From the NCBI GenBank assembly GCA_947095585.1, contig OX352763.1:104387908-104451907 (forward strand): a stretch of 64,000 nt of DNA, written 5' to 3'. The DNA comes from Nephrocerus scutellatus. Lineage: Eukaryota > Arthropoda > Insecta > Diptera > Pipunculidae. The first letter of the stretch is position 1. Each line of letters opens with the position of its first letter. The translations under genes were made by a program, and so were the position numbers. Shown one piece after another: positions 21,013 to 32,566 of the stretch. A model generated the notes under the pieces. It did not search any database, was not told where the DNA came from, and saw nothing but the letters and a program-made list of their open reading frames with translations.

Positions 21013-21800
21013 TTAAACTTTATTAGAAAAAATAATCAGTCTTGTAATTTCTTGTCTCTCGTCAGTTTCAATCTTTTTAATTCGTTTGCAATTTTTGCGA
21101 CCTCCAATTCCAGTTTTCGCATTTTTAATTCTTCTTTTTTCCAAAAAATTTTCGCTTTGACTCTTTTTATTAAGAATGTCGCCACGTTGCTGAATAGCAT
21201 CCCGAATTTCGACCAGAGTTTCGTTGCCTTTATTTTGAGCTTTCAATTGGTCGCTAAAGAAATTCTCTTGCAGTTCCAAGTGTTTTTTTAAAATATTATC
21301 CGTTCCAGCCTTTGAAGGAAGACTTTTTGAAGTGGAAGATATTTTGTTAGACGTCGTGTCCTGCAAAATTTGTTGTCTGTCCCGACCCGGTGAATTTGTC
21401 AAATCGTCCAACAGCTGGTCGATGGCATCAATCCCTGTTGTTCACTACTATTTTCTGGTTAAAAAAATTACAATGACAATGAAAATGAAAATAGAAGGAC
21501 TTTATTTCTTACATACCTTTTGTACTGCCAAAAGAAAAACCTCCTACAATTCCATAAACGGATGCTTCCATCCCGAATGGACCGCCTTATTGAGTTCTTG
21601 TTGTAATAATTAAATTTAATTTAATAATTTTATATCAAGTTAATTTACGCTTTAAATGTTTGTATTTTTGACCTACTCTTTTCCACTCTGCCACAGTTTT
21701 TGTTGGCGGTCCATTTATATTTCAAAGATCTCGCCAGTTGCTCCCATTGTTGCCTTTGTGTTCAGAGATTAGTAGTTTTTCATTTTCTTCGTTGTCTGGT
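21013..21800 (-). pseudogene. Harbinger accessory Myb/SANT-like gene, fuller copy
   Basis: Reading down from 21,800: QWEQLARSL and NGPPTKTVAEWKRVGQKYKH (Myb/SANT-like helices), then MEASVYGIVGGFSFGSTK, a probable GT-AG intron of about 70 nt (near 21,520-21,450), SEQQG, a frameshift, and a 132-codon C-terminal frame with a coiled-coil-like ELQENFFSDQLKAQNKGN region and a Lys/Arg-rich end. It is the sister of the remnant at 15.3-15.9 kb. No transposase of the same element is visible nearby. Confidence 0.6.
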
Positions 21801-22299
21801 AAAATGGGGTTAATTATTTTTAGTTTACGCAAAGTGACGGAATAGATTGCCGATTCAATGCCGTCTATTATGTCTCTATTTCTTGCATAAATTAACTCGA
21901 AAAGATGTACGGTGTCTTTGTTAATTTGAGGATTTAATTAGCTCATTAACGGTATCGGTTAACTTAATTAACTTAATCCTTACTTGGGTCTGGGTATTAA
22001 TAAAAATTTGTCGGTCGTTAGCTTCAATCAGGGCTTCCGTCCGCATAGACGGTTGAAGTCGTCGAAATCAGGAGTTCCTGCTACATATTTAAGTGCGGCA
22101 CCTAAGAAATTAATCTTCGCGATTGCCGGTGGTGAATTCTTAATGAGTTTAATAGTCTTGATATCCGTTCGACATCGAGCTATATTACTTTCCTGACGTG
22201 AGACTGCGGGAACTTGTCCTGGAGTGTTTCCGTGTCATTGGTGATGGTTTTGTAGCGAGTCAGATTTAAATGGTGTATCAGATGGTCGTGCCGATGAAA
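21801..22299. other. No recognisable gene
   Basis: An ORF of 70 codons on the plus strand (21,984) shows no domain. Confidence 0.3.
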
Positions 22300-22516
22300 T
22301 ATAATATGATATGGGTATGTAGACCGAGTTCGTATAGTTTAGCGTCCGTCCCTACGACCATCATCGTCATCATCCAGTTCAAGAGCCTGAAAAGGAAAGT
22401 GCATTTATCTCAAATTGTGTTTATGGATTTTCTTTTCTTCAACCAAAACTGTTGCTCCTTAGTCCTTTTTTATTGCTTTTTCAATGTAAAGTTGACTAAA
22501 CTTGTTACCTATTCTT

Positions 22517-23130
22517 TTATTTGTTTTTATAAAAAACCCTATCTCCTGGCTGGTATGTCTTTGTTTTTCTGGTTTTGTTGTGGTAGTTCAGGTCGAAATT
22601 TTGTGTCCTTATTAATTTCTCTTGAATTTCGGTCAAGTATGTTGGCGAAGTAGAGTGAATGATCTCGATTGGTCTTTGGCCAGTTACTGAGAGTTCTATT
22701 GTATTTATATGCGGCGAATAATCGTTCATTACGGCCTAGGCTCAATTTAATACACCTGCTGATTTTTGAAAGGGTACCATGAAACCTTTCTACTTGACGT
22801 TCGTAGTGCTGTCATGAGGAGGTGTTGTAAATATGAAAGCATTGAATTTATCTTTCAAAAGAGTCAACCATTTCGGAGTTGAGCGATTTTTCGTTGTCGC
22901 AAGAAAGACTTTTGGTGTCTAATAAAATTCATAATTTGCATAATAGGTTCTTTTACTTCGACTATGGATCTCGAAAAAATTTATTGGACTATTGCAAATT
23001 TGGAAAACTAATCGATACATGTCAAGTAGTGTCTTTCGTCAGTTAAGTAGATATCTATGTGTAGGATCTTACTGGGATGGCTGGGAATCGGTGTGCGACC
23101 TATGCCTCTACAATTGGATTTTTTTACGTA
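22517..23130 (-). pseudogene. Errantivirus-type (gypsy) integrase remnant
   Basis: The minus strand reads DIYLTDERHYLTCID (catalytic-core Asp region), FSKFAIVQ, EPIMQIMNFI, then a damaged TPPHDSTT where the N-x-Q-V-E-R catalytic Glu block should be. It continues with ERLFAAYKYNRT and TGQRPIEIIHST, then DLNYHNKTRKTKTYQPGD. The order matches the gypsy/17.6-type integrase core and C-terminal domain. At least three frameshifts occur. Confidence 0.7.
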
Positions 23131-23590
23131 ATTTTTCGAGGCTTCGGTATCTAGGCTAGATCATGTTGATTTATTTATGTTTGTGCTGTTAATTTTATTG
23201 AGAAAAAAAAGAACTGTGGATGCTTTTTGGTATACAATGAGAATTTGAAGTGAACAACTTGTTTGACGTTTACGTTACTGAAGTAATGACAAGAGAACAG
23301 AGTGCGTTCAATAATTCAAAACAAAGCAAAACAGTTCAACAGATCAACGTCCATAGATGTAACTCTTTGCTGATGCTGTACATTTGGCAATCTGAAGGAA
23401 GTGAGGGCTAATGTTCATGGGTGGTGACCTACCGTTGTCGGCGAATTTAGAAGCGAATGACGAGCGCGCTTGGTTAGATTCCAACTCATGCGCGAGAGCT
23501 AATGACGAAGGCATGTCGAGAAAAGAATGTCACATAAGGGACGGTTGAGTCCGGATATGAACACTCTCAATGCGTCCTGCTTATACTTCT
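23131..23590. other. No clear coding frame
   Basis: It lies between integrase and gag remnants that share orientation and may be rearranged LTR or non-coding retroelement sequence. Nothing specific is recognised. Confidence 0.3.
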
Positions 23591-24199
23591 ATTGTAATTA
23601 TTCTATAACATCTTTTTGACCACCTAAGACCTAAGTCATCAATGTTTTATTCATAATTGAGGTTAATTTCTCCTCAACCTCGTCGTAAAATTCGTTAATC
23701 GTCAACCTTCCCTGGCGAAGCATTGACATTTCTTGTCGGCATAGGTAAAATCTAGCCGTGCTATTATTGCACTAAAATTGAGTACCGTATTAAAATAAGA
23801 TAGGAGAGAGTCTGCTGATCCTACAATTTTGTTCCTAATAATCGCTACCGCCTGATAGTGTTTGGAGCTACCTTTAAAGTTTTTAAATATCTTGTAGGCA
23901 GTACGCGCTGCCTGCCGCCAAGAAACATACCTAGATTGGTTTCCGTCAAATTCCGGCAAGGATTTCACTAAATCTAGGGACTCCTCGCACTTAATATTTG
24001 GGTCGATTATGACTTCACTATATTCCTTCACTTGGGTGGGGGTTTCGATTTTTGAGAGTCTAGTCGTTAAATTGTCGATTGTCTTCTGGAAGGCACGTTT
24101 CGTCTGTTCTGTTGCTACCCTTACTGCAGCGTTAATTATAACACGAACCTGGTTTTCGTCCATTATCACTTTGGGTTTACAACTCTTAACACAAATCAA
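23590..24199 (-). pseudogene. Errantivirus-type gag remnant
   Basis: The 165-codon frame (24,199-23,702) has an acidic, helical N-terminus, then the block LVKSLPEFDGNQSRYVSWRQ, AVAIIRNKIVGSAD and IIARLDFTYADK. This is the capsid-like region of 17.6/297/gypsy-group Gag. A frameshift near 23,705 leads into RLTINEFYDEVEEKL. The PBS-like site at about 24,680 lies in the right place and orientation upstream. Protease and RT do not follow, so the element is deleted. Confidence 0.75.
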
Positions 24200-24674
24200 G
24201 CGAAGTCGAATTCAATGCGTAACGCTGATTCGTAATTTGTTTATGAGTTAAACGTTTTATAATAATGATTTTATAAGATAATTATATAAAAAAAAATTTA
24301 AAAAAGGAATAACAACTAATAAATAAATCTTTAATAATTTGTATTTAATTTTTGAGTAAAAATAAATAAAGTGCGTCAATTGTGTGTTGATCGTTCCAGC
24401 TAAAACAGCTAGGCTATTGATCCAGCAATACCGAGGTGGATTTATTTAATTGAACTCGCTAGAGAGAAAGATTTTTATTGTTGCTTCAAGAGACATGGTG
24501 AAGTGTTGCTGCTTCCGGATGATGAATAAATGTTGCAAGATGTGAAGATTTTTGTTAGACAATTTTCTGCTTTTCCTTCCTTTTCCACTAATCCAGTGCG
24601 TGAAGAAATGTCGTTTGCTTTGCTACAGCAACCCAGATGTAGATATTTTTTCAAGCATTGAAATGCGCGGGCCC

Positions 24675-24700
24675 CACGTTGGGCGCCAGTTAGAAGTCGA
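24675..24700 (-). promoter_or_regulatory. Candidate tRNA primer-binding site
   Basis: On the minus strand TGGCGCCCAACGTGGGGC begins right after a TCGACTTCTAAC edge. Position, direction and the TGGCGCC start fit an LTR-retrotransposon PBS serving the gag remnant at 24.2 kb. The LTR itself is almost wholly missing, because RT sequence of another element begins 35-40 bases away. Confidence 0.5.
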
Positions 24701-24734
24701 CACGTATTTATTTTTTTAATCAAGTTATTCTTTA

Positions 24735-25110
24735 TTAACTCACCACTTGTGTTTTAGCTGTTGACGGCGAAACCCTCCCATCCTCGATGACGTATCCAAG
24801 TCCAAAGTAGCCGATCTTTCTTCTGAGTAATTGACACTTTTCCCATTTAATTCTAAGTCAATTTTCGGCTGTTACGGCAAGGACAACTCGAAGTCGACGC
24901 ATCGCTTCTTGTAATGTATCGGCCGGTATCGAAATGTCGTCGATGTAAACTATTACCTCACCGTTGCTTATTTGTTTATGAAACACGCGCCCTATATAAC
25001 GCTGAAATACACTCGAATAATTACATAACCCAAATGGAACTTTCAAAAATTCGTAGTGGTCCGATGGAGTAACGAATGCAGTAAACTTTCGGCTATGCCC
25101 CTCAACCGAA
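24735..25110 (-). pseudogene. Ty3/gypsy reverse transcriptase palm fragment
   Basis: The frame reads LKVPFGLCNYSSVFQRYIGRV, then VIVYIDDISIPA with the YxDD catalytic motif, then after a shift CQLLRRKIGYFGLGYVIEDGR. These are RT motifs of the gypsy/17.6 group. It stops abruptly near 24,735 next to a PBS-like site of a second fragment, indicating a rearrangement junction. Confidence 0.8.
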
Positions 25111-25139
25111 ACGTAAATCTATTATTTACATGTCAAATT

Positions 25140-26230
25140 TGAATTGCTATTCAAAACAAGCAACATTTTTAATTTCGTACTGCTAAGCCGGATTCGCCTC
25201 TCCGAAATGATTTGCCCAGCCTTCGAAAACAGCCTCTCACAGCCTTTCCTGCGCAACTACCGCAAGCTTCCATCCACCACTTGAGTGGGTCTTCTTTCCT
25301 AGGAAGCCTATCACAGTCCAGGAATCTCTGCACTTCCGTTATGGCCTTGCTAGTGGACGTTCCGTTTTGTTTATATTGGGCGGCTTCTTTGTCGAACTTG
25401 GTCCAAATATGATCTTAATCTTCATCATCATCGTCATGCATAGATATTTGTTGTTGATGGTATTGGATCATAGCGGGAAGCTGAATTTTCTTGGGCTAAA
25501 AACTTTTTTGCCACCAGTGTCAACACGTTTTTCTTTGCACATTCTGCTTTTCTTTTGTCCTTGAAGGCGATTTGCTTGAAACGTGGGTCTGAAAAGGTGG
25601 CTACCGAAAGAGTATTACTATTCTCTAATCTATCAAACCGTTCTCCCATTGATTTATTAAGTTTTTTACAGCTTCTTCAAATGGTTTGTTTTCGAAGCCT
25701 TTGAAAACTGAAATCAACCCGTTGGCTAGGGGAATGACTAGAGAAGCAGTCAAGTAATTCTCTCCCGAAATCAAATGTAACCTTTTCTAACGGTTTTAGA
25801 ATTTGACACAGCTGTCGGACTACATCCCATTCGCCACAGATAAATAACTGGCTGCATCCATTTTAATCAAAGCCATTGTTGATCTTATTGCCTCCTCAAG
25901 CAAAACAAATCGTTCTAACATTTAAAACGTTCCAAAGCGTGAATATGTCCTGCAATCTTGACTTAGTCCACTTTCATAATCAAGTGTACATATATCCTTC
26001 CATAAAAAAACTTACTCGCACATCTGGCTCTGACGAACTTGCTGAAACTAAAGATACAGTAGGATGCTTAATTTGCATGTGCTTCTTTAAATATGTTGTA
26101 CTGGTTCTGTACGAAAGTTTCGACCGGCACAAATTACATTTGGCGAATGTTTCGTCTATTTCTGTAAAAAAAAATCCAAACGAAACTTATCTTCCTTCTA
26201 CTGTTTTTTGGTACTGGTGGCATTTTTAAG
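25140..26230 (-). pseudogene. hAT transposase, internally deleted (hAT-B)
   Basis: The N-terminal BED finger (about 26,200-26,050) reads FAKCNLCRSKLSYRTSTTY and KHMQIKH. After a large deletion come a VVRQLCQILKPLEKVTF block, NTLSVATFSDPRFKQIAF, and the C-terminal dimerisation domain, ERLFSKAGQIISERRIRLS followed by TKLKMLLVLNSN (about 25,250-25,150). The last is a hallmark of hAT transposases (hATC). The RNase H core is gone. Multiple frameshifts. Confidence 0.8.
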
Positions 26231-26730
26231 TTTTAACGAATTTTAATCCAACTAATTCCCTCAAACTAAAGATCCAAACTTTAAACTCGATTTGTATATA
26301 TGTAACTCAAGATTTTTGTAGACGGCCTTCAGCCAAACCCTAGACTTGAAATCATGTACATAATTATATGTATATATTTTTAAGAAAATAAATAGTCTTT
26401 ACTTACTTACTTAAAACTCAAAATTATAGAGTTTTATTTTGTCTTGAAAATTTATTTTTAATTTATTTTATATTTAATCGCAGTAATTGATGTTAATTAA
26501 AGAAAATATATGCATGAAAATATTGAGAAAAAGAAATATGTAATTGTATTGAGTTTTGCATCAAACTCAAGAGCCAAATTTTTAAACATTGAGTTTCAAT
26601 TTCAACAGCCAAACATTTGAAATTGATTCGAACACAAAGCACAAGTTAGCAACTTCTTGGTAAATCGCAGTGTTGCACTCATTCACAGTTCTGATTCTTC
26701 CACTCGAAAATCGCATTCGCAGCGAAATAG
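26231..26730. other. AT-rich stretch without supported genes
   Basis: Nothing recognised beyond AT-rich low complexity. Confidence 0.35.
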
Positions 26731-26956
26731 CAACTTAGCAAGTATTCATAAGCTATCCTGCTAACTGCTAATTCTGCTATATACCAACCAACCAAACTTT
26801 CAAACCAGCTGCGACTGCGATTGCGATATCCTACTTTGTGAATTGGTAGCAAGTAGCAACTTAGCAAGTATCAAGTGTGCTGCTATTATATACCAACCAA
26901 CCAATCATTCAAACCAACTGCGACTGCGAATACGATATGAATTGGTAGCAACTTAG
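26731..26956. repeat. Two-unit tandem repeat, about 115 bp
   Basis: AGCAACTTAGCAAGTAT, TATATACCAACCAACCAA and CTGCGACTGCGA recur in the same order at about 26,732-26,845 and 26,848-26,956. Confidence 0.8.
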
Positions 26957-27574
26957 CAACTTTCAGTAATCATTTCGCGTAAATGAACATTACATCATCT
27001 GACCAACGCGGTAAACAATTAAAATCATCTATTTCTTCTAACCAGCTTTCCACTCGCACACTTATACTATCAAAATAACCGACGGTATTTTCGAAGTCTT
27101 GAAACTCCATGCGCGGTTGTCTTCTTTGAGACACCAGACATCATTCTCGTCATTACTCGAATAATCGCTCTCATATCCTTGACGTATGTATGTGCGTAGT
27201 TCTCGCGGTTGTTGTTTTGCATGCATCTCTTTTCTTCTATGAGTGCCGCCGGCAGGCATTCTGCCGTACTTATTACCGTATGCGCCGTCTGTCTCACCTA
27301 TCTCGTCATCGTTGCTCCTTTCATCGTAATTGCAATGCGCTTTAGTCCGTGAGCTGCACGGTTGTTGTTTTACCGATAATCTTTTCAATTTGGGAGTGCC
27401 GTTATCATCGTTGTGTCCTTTCTTCTTTCCATCCTTTGTGTCGCCTGCTCGAACGGCGTTATTTGCTGCGTCGTTGTCGCCGTTTTCTTCGTCATTTTCC
27501 TTGGAATTGTTGTTGCTGCCGCCATCGCCGCCATCACCGCCATCGTGCTTCTCATTGCTCGCAGATTTCATCAA
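26940..27574 (-). pseudogene. Ty3/gypsy-like gag N-terminal region
   Basis: A 170-codon frame from ATG 27,574 begins with a Gly/Asp/Asn-rich low-complexity leader and a Lys/Arg-rich middle. After a frameshift near 27,065 it reads VRVESWLEEIDDFNCLPRWSD followed by DVMFIYAK, the W-x-x-F/I-x-W-S/N-D capsid-like signature common in gypsy-group Gag. It breaks off at the tandem repeat. A host protein with an acidic leader is the alternative, but the capsid-like block argues against it. Confidence 0.45.
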
Positions 27575-28150
27575 CCGTTCGTTCTATTAATGCATTTTTG
27601 TTACCATTTATTGGTAATTTTCTGAGAGCTAGCTCATGCCGCAAATCTACAATTTACATTTTGTTGAACTGAATATCCATTTTTTTAAAACACGTATTGT
27701 ATTCATTCTGGCTGAGCCCCATGTAGAACTTATTTATTTTGTGCTGCTTGGTGGAGCACCGACCAGCAATTTTGCCTTGAACAAAATACACTTGATTTGA
27801 TGTTTTTTGTTTTATTTTACAATCCGTGTATATATATAAAATAGGTTCTCATAAGAATCTTTCCTTTCAATAACTATTTATAATTTCTATAACTTCGAAC
27901 ACTTTACAATATATAATAATCTTGCAGACAAGCATGTCCGCTGCCACTACCGATCAAAAAACAAGTGGCTGTTGCTTTTTCTTCGTGCTGCTGCTGCGGT
28001 TGCGTCGATGAAAGAGAATTTACTCATTTTGTGTTCCATGTGCATTTTCAGTTGTACGTGTGTGAGCAAACCAGTCTTCTTTTTTGTTGCGCTACACAAC
28101 ATACTGGTCGGTATGTTGTGTCCCCTACAATTTCAATTTTAAAAAATGAA
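27575..28150. other. Non-coding stretch, possibly LTR/leader of the gag
   Basis: No gene is supported. Plus-strand ORFs opposite the gag are shadows of its biased codons. Confidence 0.3.
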
Positions 28151-28159
28151 TAAGTATAC

Positions 28160-28440
28160 AATTACGGCCCAAAGAAAATAAGCCCGCCTTCACTCGTTGT
28201 AGTTCTTCATCAGACTGCCGTTGAAGTGCCTGCAGCCTTTTTCCATTGATTTTTATTTCTTGAGCCTCTACGGCTGCTGCATTTAACAAATTGACTAATT
28301 CATCCCAAAATTATTTCATTGAATTATCGGAATCTTTTGTAGTGCATAGTTTTGGATGATTCTCAAGAAATGATACGTATATATCGTGTTGCTCGCGGGT
28401 TGTTTTGGGTTGGCGTGAAACTTTTTCTAAAATTTAATAA
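28160..28440 (-). pseudogene. Harbinger accessory Myb/SANT-like N-terminal exon
   Basis: After a possible AG acceptor (about 28,433) the frame reads RQPKTTREQHDIYVSFLENHP, then a stop, FWDELVNLLNAAAVEAQEIK and SDEELQRVKAG. The TT-x-EQ-x-x-x-Y-V-x-F-x-E-x-HP start and W-x-x-L-x-x-x-LNAA helix are those of zeste/Myb-like accessory proteins of PIF/Harbinger elements. One in-frame stop. Confidence 0.6.
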
Positions 28441-28860
28441 GTAAATTACACAAAATTACATAAAAAAATAAAAACTTTAAATAACCAAAAAAGTTTTTGT
28501 ACCGACATTTAATTGATGCCATTCTGTTAATATAAATATTTTTGAAAACTACGTATAGATATGGTATTAGTAGTTCCCATATACATATATGTTGAGAATT
28601 GAGTATATGCTTATGCTTAATGAAAGTGAAGATAGGAGTATGTAGTTATTTTTCTTGGGAAATTGCAACTCGACCTTAAGCGAGAAGCACACTGCTAAGT
28701 TGCGATTCCCCAAGAATCGTAATAATTTTAAATAATATTATTAAATTGAAAAAAAGCAAAAATACATCACATCATAGAAACACAAGAAAAAAAAATGTAC
28801 TAAATTATTAGAGTTTTAAAAAATTATAATTCCTGGTAATATTTCTTTTATTTCTTGATT
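28441..28860. other. AT-rich stretch without supported genes
   Basis: Nothing recognised. Confidence 0.35.
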
Positions 28861-28869
28861 TTTTCATTG

Positions 28870-29800
28870 GTTGCATTTTACAATGGGCTTCCTCAAACCT
28901 TAATATGTCGATGAGGCATTTATCGTTAATTTTTATAAGGTTTTTCTTTAAATTATCCTTAATGAAAGTATCGTAAATATTATTTTCTCTATGTCTACTA
29001 ATAGTTGGTAAGAATTTAAAATAATTGATTTGTTATTCTTATTGAGTAAAGTTTCAAATAATATTTTTGATAATGTGTTTTCTGAATATTGGGGTATTGG
29101 GAAGATTATTACAAGGTTGTTGTGGCTTGCTACGCTTACTTTGATATTTGTCTAACTGTCGAAGTTCGTGATAAGATTGAGTTCTGTTTCAGTTAGAATA
29201 TCTGTAGGGATGATTCCTAATTTACTTAAGAATACATTTTGCCCTAAGTCGTTTGTATGGTCGCGCAAAAGTGAAATGTCGTTGTTTATCTGATATATTG
29301 GTTCTATGAAAGTACCTTCATCCTCTATTGTTGTTATTTTTTCTCTAGGTTGCATTTGAATCTATAGTTTCCTATTGCTGTTTGTTGTTTATTTATATGA
29401 TTGGTTATATTTTGTATTTGGAGTGTCATAAATTTATTTATATAAGACAGACCGTTTACTCTATTTGTCATAGTTTCATTCTTTTCTTTGATTAATTTAA
29501 GTGATTTTTTTATTTCTATTTCATCGTCGCTGTTCATTGATCCTGCTATGAATTTAAGACCTTTTCCACTTAGATTACATCTTTTAGCTTTAAATTGTGG
29601 GCTTAAGTTCTCTAACGTAGCTTTCAGTAGTTCAAAGTTTTTGTCTATTGTGTTTAGTAATGCTTTTGTTTCGATAGTGTTTGCGTTTAATGTCTTGATA
29701 TTAGTGTAGATTAAATTTATCGTTTGTTTGTAAGTGGTTATGTTGATTATTTGAAGAATCTTGCTATATGACTTGTAATGAAGTGTTAGCATGTGTGTGT
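28870..29800 (-). pseudogene. Errantivirus-type envelope remnant, transmembrane half
   Basis: A long frame (30,005-29,334) holds, near its middle, a basic KAKR site followed within ten residues by a Gly/Phe-rich segment resembling an errantivirus furin site and fusion-peptide region. A long helical stretch with N-glycosylation-type Asn-x-Thr sites follows. The frame shifts at about 29,340 into a second open piece to 29,152, then a further one to about 28,900. A C-terminal membrane anchor is not evident. The first 70 codons (30,005-29,800) look unrelated. Frameshifts and the missing partner genes make it inactive. Confidence 0.6.
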
Positions 29801-30005
29801 GTCTGTGTCCGCAATTCTGCAACGAATGAAGAGGTGCGAAGTGCACGTCTTGCTGATTGCTCAGGCCTAGCTTGCCGAAATGGGTTGGTTCTTGCACCCC
29901 CAATAAGCTGCTAACTTCGCCATAAAAATTATACTTACGTGCAAGTCTTTGAAAGAGGGCGGCAATATGCCGCAAGTTGTCCGATTCTACAACGGTCCTG
30001 CCCAT

Positions 30006-31080
30006 TGCTACATTTACTAGGCGATAGAGAAAAAAAAAACTAAAACAAAATTATTTTAGAAGGCAAACACCAAAAGGAAAATACACCACGAGCCAGGTCT
30101 CTTAATGCGGCCCTGAACCTCGTGCTGGTACCTCATACGAGCCTGGAGGATCCATTTTTGGTTCTCGGTATGCCATGAGTGCCAATTGGTGGACAGCCCG
30201 CCCCACCCTTGACCACTGACTCTGGAAAAAAAATCCTGGGAGAGAGAGAGAGAGAACGCCTTCTGCCACTTCAATGAGAACTCTTTTACGGTTTAATTTC
30301 TTTGAACCAAAGTTAGTATAATGATGTATTTATTGAACCAAAACAAGTCTTAACTAAAGTTATTATAAATCGTCTTACGGCGAAAAATAATAAGCTTAAT
30401 GTAAAGTATAAATTCTAGTCACCACTCGTGGTCGTCTCTAACTAGTAGTGGGCGACGTACAATCAGCCGGCCACAAAACTTATGCTATCTATGCTATATA
30501 TATATGTATATAATCGAACGTCACACTCTAGGTATATGCTATAGCCCAGTCGATGGTCGATGGAAATACAATGAGAATTAATCGATCCTCCACGCGGGAT
30601 ATCCTCGTTCCAAACAACTGGGAACGGATTGGCACCTTTTACCAGGCTCCCCGGCGTCGCTCTGTCGTCATCCGAACCATAACCAGCAAGTACAATTAAC
30701 ATGCCGGATAATCCCGGTTTTATAATTAATGAAATTTTAAGGAACAAAGAACCAAAAAAAAAACAAATTTTTGTTAGGTAAGTAACGGTGAATCATCGGG
30801 CCTAGTGTTGCTAGGTCTATAGCTGTTTGTCACTCAAATAGTAATACAATATAGTAATAAAAATCAACAACGGGCGAATCCACTTTGGTCCCGTAGCCTA
30901 GGTCTTCGCTCCCATGAAGCACGTCGTCTACTACCAAGCCAGTACGTGATGAGGCGTGTTCCGCTTTTAGCCAAGCATGAGGAGATGTTCACGAACAATA
31001 AAACAAACCAACGCAGTGTGAGGGCTGCTCGCTATGGGCGTTCGTTATGAGCTGATAGCATCCGAAGGCTGACGTGTGAC
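30006..31080. other. Stretch without recognised genes
   Basis: It contains a (GA)n run at about 30,239-30,255. A 94-codon minus ORF (30,747-30,463) has no recognisable domain. It may be retroelement LTR or UTR. Confidence 0.3.
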
Positions 31081-31082
31081 TT

Positions 31083-31472
31083 CACGAACATACTGTAGCG
31101 CCGATGGGCATCACTTATATATATATTTTTTTTTTTTTTTCAAAAATTCTTGTTATAATGTAGCGGAAATTAAAAATGGCTTTGGTCCGCCATTATTCTT
31201 GAATGTTTCTCATTTTATCGTTATATAATATTTACGAGTAATGCCACAACGAGTAATGTTTATTGCAATAGTTTCTCGAACAAAAAAAGGAATGATGACC
31301 GCTCGCGGCACGTACTTGATACGAACTGTGTAATTTTTCGTATGTCGTGTAATATCACAAACATACTGTAGCGCCGATGCGGATCACTTATATCAAATTA
31401 GTTTTTTTTCCAAAAATTCTTGTAATAATGTAGCGGGAATTAAAAATGGCTTTGGGTCCGCCATTATTCCAT
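31083..31472. repeat. Direct repeats of about 120 bp
   Basis: ACATACTGTAGCGCCGATG, CAAAAATTCTTGT-ATAATG and TTAAAAATGGCTTTGG-TCCG occur in order at 31,087-31,200 and 31,357-31,470, about 92 percent alike. The 150 bp between them is unrelated. This could be two LTR ends or a partial tandem duplication. Confidence 0.85.
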
Positions 31473-32110
31473 ATGAAGAGAAAAAAAAGGAGAGATAGTT
31501 CGGTCGGCTATAACGAAGCGGATGGTTGAATGGGAGTGAGCACTGACCCGCACGCGTTGGGGATAGCGAATTATGTTATGGGAAATGGGTGTTTATGAAT
31601 TTTTTGTTTTCTTTGCGGTCGTCACCACAGACTCTATCAGTTTTATTTCTTTAATTTTTATTGGTACGTATCCGTTATTCTTTGTCCAAGTTCTGAATTT
31701 CTAAAGTTTGGTCTTAATGGTCGAGAGGGTTGTGATGAGGAATATCCACATTGTCATTGTAGTGTTGATAGTTGTTTGCTGCACAGCTTGATGGGGTGAG
31801 ATATTCGGATGCTTTCTTTTTTTGGTTTTACTGCTTGTGAAGTTTTTTTCGCTCGCCTTTATGCTAATGGTCGTTCTTCAGCTTGAGAGAGGTGTTTGAT
31901 GTTGTTGCTATCTCCTTTTTACTTCTTGGGAGATTTTCCGCATGCTTCTATGTTGAAAGTTATTGTACAGGTCGGTGCGTTATCAGGGTGTATTTAATAA
32001 ATTTAAAGAGTCCTTGTCTTAAGAAGGGAAGGGAAGGGAATATTTTTCACGAATTAGGATATTTTTTTCTGAATATTCGTCACTACAAATTAGGACTGAT
32101 AGAATATAGG
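31473..32110. other. No recognisable gene
   Basis: A plus-strand ORF (31,883-32,281) runs into the 32,113 repeat and lacks any domain. Confidence 0.3.
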
Positions 32111-32112
32111 CA

Positions 32113-32244
32113 GAAGTGCCAGAAATTCTTCAAGAGAGCGGATACAAAGTTTATAATACAGTACGTTACACAAAAATTAAAAGATAGAGAAGAAGAAAAG
32201 AGAAAAACAAAAGATAATACTCATCTAACATATAATATGTGTGT
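32113..32244. repeat. Repeat with second copy at 33,579-33,708
   Basis: AGAGAGCGGATACAAAGTTT, ATAATACAGTACGTTA and AGATAATACTCATCTAA occur in the same order and orientation at both sites. Together with the 33,186/33,718 pair this suggests two copies of one element, rearranged around the gypsy integrase. Confidence 0.85.
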
Positions 32245-32410
32245 AGGAATTTATTTATTACTAATTGCTGTTAATTACTAATTACAATATGATATAAAAT
32301 ACAATACAAAAAAATGAAGATTATTTAACCGGACCGGCTGACCATCGTGTGCAAAAAGTTGATAGGCACTATCGCTGCTGTCTTTCGTCATTCGCCTCGT
32401 CACCTCACCA

Positions 32411-32545
32411 TCACCACAACGACCACACGGCTAACTGACTAAGCAATTGATACCAAGCATACGCCTTGGCTATCCACGACCACACAACTGCAACTCCGCA
32501 CATTGCACCTACTATCAGTATCACCTTCTTGGGTTGACAAATAAA
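32411..32545 (-). other. Diverged LTR small-ORF homologue (no ATG)
   Basis: The frame reads KKVILIVGAMCGVAVVW, SWIAKAYAWYQLL and LAVW before TGA. It aligns without gaps to the 42-residue peptides at 45,770-45,898 and 47,476-47,604, sharing the IAKA-x-x-WYQL block with several synonymous codon changes and the preceding hydrophobic stretch. No in-frame ATG is present. It lies just 3' of the gypsy integrase stop, where a TG start of an LTR is expected. Confidence 0.55.
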
Positions 32546-32566
32546 TTATATCTAACTCATACTTAT

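Noticed and set aside
27330..27672. Three plus-strand ORFs of 70-107 codons rich in Cys, Leu or Arg
   Set aside because: They mirror the Gly/Asp/Asn low-complexity leader of the minus-strand gag.
30463..30747. 94-codon minus-strand ORF
   Set aside because: No domain; probably LTR or other non-coding sequence.
31883..32281. 132-codon plus-strand ORF
   Set aside because: No domain, and it runs into the 32,113 repeat whose second copy is not open in the same frame.
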